From NCBI GenBank assembly GCA_021234155.1, contig JAJEKV010000038.1, positions 9,574,092 to 9,638,091 of the forward strand: 64,000 bases of DNA, read 5' to 3'. Source of the stretch: Isoetes taiwanensis (taxonomy: Eukaryota; Streptophyta; Lycopodiopsida; Isoetales; Isoetaceae). Shown piece by piece: positions 61,835 to 64,000 of this stretch. Under the pieces are notes generated by a model that was not told the DNA's origin, made no database searches, and was given only the letters and a program-made list of their open reading frames with translations. A program made the translations under genes and the position numbers. Every line of letters begins with the position of its first letter. The stretch's first letter is position 1.

Positions 61835-64000
61835 TCAAAGCCTGTTTTGAACTTGAAATACTTCTTTGTCTATTTTTTTAATCTGTGTACTTCCGTTGAG
61901 TCTTTCAAAACAGTCACAAATTACTTTAATGCTAGGCCGTCTTTCCACTTCTTTTTCTAGGCATTGACCTATGATCGTGCGAAGAGCCTCAGGTATGAGC
62001 GTTGAAGGATATTTGGGATTTCGGCATGGTATTGCATCAAGGATGTCCCTGCAGAGGATGCCAAATCTGTACACGTCCAATGGTCTATAAAGGTCCGTAA
62101 AGGTCTGGAAAGGTAACCTGCCAAAAGAACCAAATTTGGCACAATGACTTCCATCGTCGTTAGTTTTTATTAGGATATGAGTGGACCATATATCCTTGTG
62201 AGGCCCCCAAATTTCATGTAAACTCCTCAATCCCTTTGCAATCTGGAACATGATATCAATTGACTGGCTTAAAAAAAGTGGACTAGCTCGATTATTATCT
62301 TTCTGATTCCATATAAGCTGTCTCAAATTCATGTCCATAAGCTCTAACACAATAGCTTTTCTGCCATTATCATCGGAATCAAGTTTTGAATGGCCATGTA
62401 CCTGTAGAAAGTGGGAGGAATCTGCAGCGCTCATCTTTCTACATACTCTATACTCATATTCGAAGTCGCTATCGTAAAAAAACTCTTTGATAGCTACTGG
62501 TTTTCCTCCCCAAAATGCTTTCCAAACAACTCCAGCACTGCCTTCTCCTATTATTTCTTCTAGTGATAGATCACTTTCTGGAATAAAGTTTTTAGCAACA
62601 AGCTGTCGCTCTCTCTTTCCTTCCATTAGTGTTTTCCTTATTTCTCGCTTCACTTTCTTATCAATATGCCTTTGAATGGGAGATCCTTTGGTTAAGATCG
62701 CTTCCTTGAGTTCCCACAAACGGTCATAAATTTCTTCAAAACTAGGGCGCTTCCTAGCGTCTTCTTCTAAGCAATGATCTGTGATCATGTTCAGAGGTTT
62801 AGAGATGTTCTCTGGTAAGGAACGGATAAGGTCTTTAAGTAGATTAACAGACATACTTCCTGCAAGGATTTCAGCACAAACCATACCAAAACTAAAAACA
62901 TCCACCTTTCTTGTGTATTCTGTTTGATAGTCATCTGAATCTTCACGCATCATCTCAGGGGCCATGTACCCTCGTGAGCCCTTCCAATTTGAGTGCTTGC
63001 CACTGTAAAAATTTGTTTTAGAACCCCCAAGATCGGCAATTTTGACTATGAAACTTCCATCTTCTCTAGTCTTCACTAGGATATTAGCAGGTTTTATATC
63101 CCGGTGAATAACATCGTGTTTATGTAAATGCATGATTCCCATGGCAATCTGGAGCATGATATCAGTTGACTCCCATAGGGAAAATGGTGTGACTGGATTC
63201 TTTTCTTTCTTCTTCTCTATAAGCCTTTTTAAATCCATCTCCATGAGCTCCATAACAATAGCTTTCTTGCCCTCTTCAACTTCTGAATGGCCATATATCT
63301 GTACTATGTGTAAGCAATTTCTGGCCTCCAACTCCTTTACTACGTTATATTCTTCCTGAAAATGGTGAACAACATCATACTCTTTGATGGCCACTGGAAC
63401 GCGGCACCAAAATACTTTCCTGACGCTTCCAAAAGTGCCCTTTCCCAAAACTGTTTCTCGCATTGGTAATGGTGATATATCACTTTTTGCAATTCTCCGT
63501 CTCTGTGCTTCCTCCAACATTTGAAGAAAAGAAAGCCCACGATGCTCTAGCCACTCTCTGAGGACAATCTTGTCTTTTTCATAACAGGATGAAAGGCTAT
63601 CCTGGAACTCGCTAAAATCTAATTCTGGTTCACCTTGCCTCGCTATTAACTTATTCATCATTTTACAATACTTTTTTACATCATCAATAATCTCACAGAA
63701 CTCACCAGTACTGCCAAAGATCATAAAAAGAAAGTCTTCTTTTGCACATTGACGAAGTAGATGCAATCCCCTCTTCAAAACACGAAGCAACTCCGATCCC
63801 ACTGCCATGGCCGACTTTGACTGTGCACCACAGGATACAAGCCATTTAAAAACACCACAGGACTGTGGTTCTTCTTCTGTAAACTGATCCATCCATCCTA
63901 CCACAGCATCTACAACGGATTTAAAAACAAGACAATGATTGTGGAAAAGAATCTTGTTTTCTCTTTTGAGTATTCCGTCGATTTGGTGAGGGAGATCAAG
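61835..64000 (-). CDS. Tandem kinase-pseudokinase protein with helical N-terminus (5' partial)
   Basis: The frame is open to the window edge, so at least 721 residues; the true start lies outside (the GTG at 63904 is not a start). Counting from that GTG: residues 1-140 are mostly alpha-helical and amphipathic. Kinase 1 (about 149-405) has GKGTFG (154-159), VAIK with Lys174, HRD (267-269), Asn274, DLG in place of DFG (291-293) and APE (315-317), so it may be active. Kinase 2 (about 446-670) keeps GEGSAG (453-458) and Lys473, but HRD is HKD (569-571), the catalytic Asn is His576, DFG is SFG (593-595) and the APE region is lost, so it is a pseudokinase. The TKL-like order resembles plant tandem kinase proteins, some of which are immune receptors, and the N-terminus recalls the HeLo/four-helix region of plant MLKL. 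No intron is visible in 2.1 kb. Function is inferred. Confidence 0.85.
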   Translation of the reverse strand, partial: LDLPHQIDGILKRENKILFHNHCLVFKSVVDAVVGWMDQFTEEEPQSCGVFKWLVSCGAQSKSAMAVGSELLRVLKRGLHLLRQCAKEDFLFMIFGSTGEFCEIIDDVKKYCKMMNKLIARQGEPELDFSEFQDSLSSCYEKDKIVLREWLEHRGLSFLQMLEEAQRRRIAKSDISPLPMRETVLGKGTFGSVRKVFWCRVPVAIKEYDVVHHFQEEYNVVKELEARNCLHIVQIYGHSEVEEGKKAIVMELMEMDLKRLIEKKKEKNPVTPFSLWESTDIMLQIAMGIMHLHKHDVIHRDIKPANILVKTREDGSFIVKIADLGGSKTNFYSGKHSNWKGSRGYMAPEMMREDSDDYQTEYTRKVDVFSFGMVCAEILAGSMSVNLLKDLIRSLPENISKPLNMITDHCLEEDARKRPSFEEIYDRLWELKEAILTKGSPIQRHIDKKVKREIRKTLMEGKRERQLVAKNFIPESDLSLEEIIGEGSAGVVWKAFWGGKPVAIKEFFYDSDFEYEYRVCRKMSAADSSHFLQVHGHSKLDSDDNGRKAIVLELMDMNLRQLIWNQKDNNRASPLFLSQSIDIMFQIAKGLRSLHEIWGPHKDIWSTHILIKTNDDGSHCAKFGSFGRLPFQTFTDLYRPLDVYRFGILCRDILDAIPCRNPKYPSTLIPEALRTIIGQCLEKEVERRPSIKVICDCFERLNGSTQIKKIDKEVFQVQNRL

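Overview
This is nuclear DNA from a land plant: AT-rich, intron-bearing gene pieces, and dense in degraded transposons. Homologies that can be read by eye (a NUF2 kinetochore relic, an RMC1/Mic1 relic, FEI-like receptor kinase pieces, CACTA, Harbinger, MULE, TRIM and LINE elements) are streptophyte. The transposase-like DUF7869 protein and the kinase-pseudokinase protein suggest a non-seed plant (bryophyte, lycophyte or fern), but I cannot fix the taxon. No bacterial operon, rRNA or convincing tRNA gene is present.

Layout. 0-5 kb: a retroposon tail, a Harbinger-type MITE, and a broken RMC1 (Mic1 domain) fragment fused in frame to the C-terminal half of a ribosomal protein uL14. 5.7-8.5 kb: a foldback element, a miniature CACTA and a decayed NUF2 copy. 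8.8-9.2 kb (-): a small three-exon gene for a 75-residue secreted peptide precursor (copy A), with two diverged copies at 30.4-30.8 kb (B) and 34.4-34.7 kb (C). 9.5-14.9 kb: repeats, a duplicated promoter-like block, a broken DUF7869-type transposase (-) and DUF8039-like pieces (-). 15.15-16.17 kb: a Pack-MULE-like element with a captured receptor-kinase fragment. 16.6-19.4 kb and 23.6-28.6 kb: two copies of an unusual element encoding a ParB/sulfiredoxin-fold-like protein whose longer copy ends in a DNA-methyltransferase-like motif; both carry arrays of near-perfect ATGGCGC...GCGCCAT palindromes. 28.6-36.8 kb: a tandemly duplicated block (filler X plus peptide gene), interrupted by a TRIM retrotransposon, a LINE fragment and a foldback MITE. 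37-50 kb: mostly non-coding repeats, a 200-bp CT microsatellite, minisatellites and another Harbinger-like MITE. 50.3-51.8 kb: receptor-kinase and GT2 glycosyltransferase relics. 52-61.8 kb: tandem repeats, including a 1.3-kb array of degenerate AGATTCC words with a 602-bp higher-order period. 61.8-64 kb (-): the largest open gene, a predicted kinase-pseudokinase protein whose 5' end lies beyond the window.

Only two loci look intact: peptide gene A and the tandem kinase gene. The ParB-like ORF of element copy 1 is open over 401 codons but truncated. The most unusual signals are the peptide family (conserved signal and pro-region, divergent C-terminal exon around an Asp-Tyr motif), the ParB/methyltransferase-like element with its palindromes, and the clustering of copy-to-copy differences at CAG/CTG sites in that element, which may be a cytosine-methylation footprint or a base-calling artefact. 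All assignments come from reading the sequence; no database search was run.
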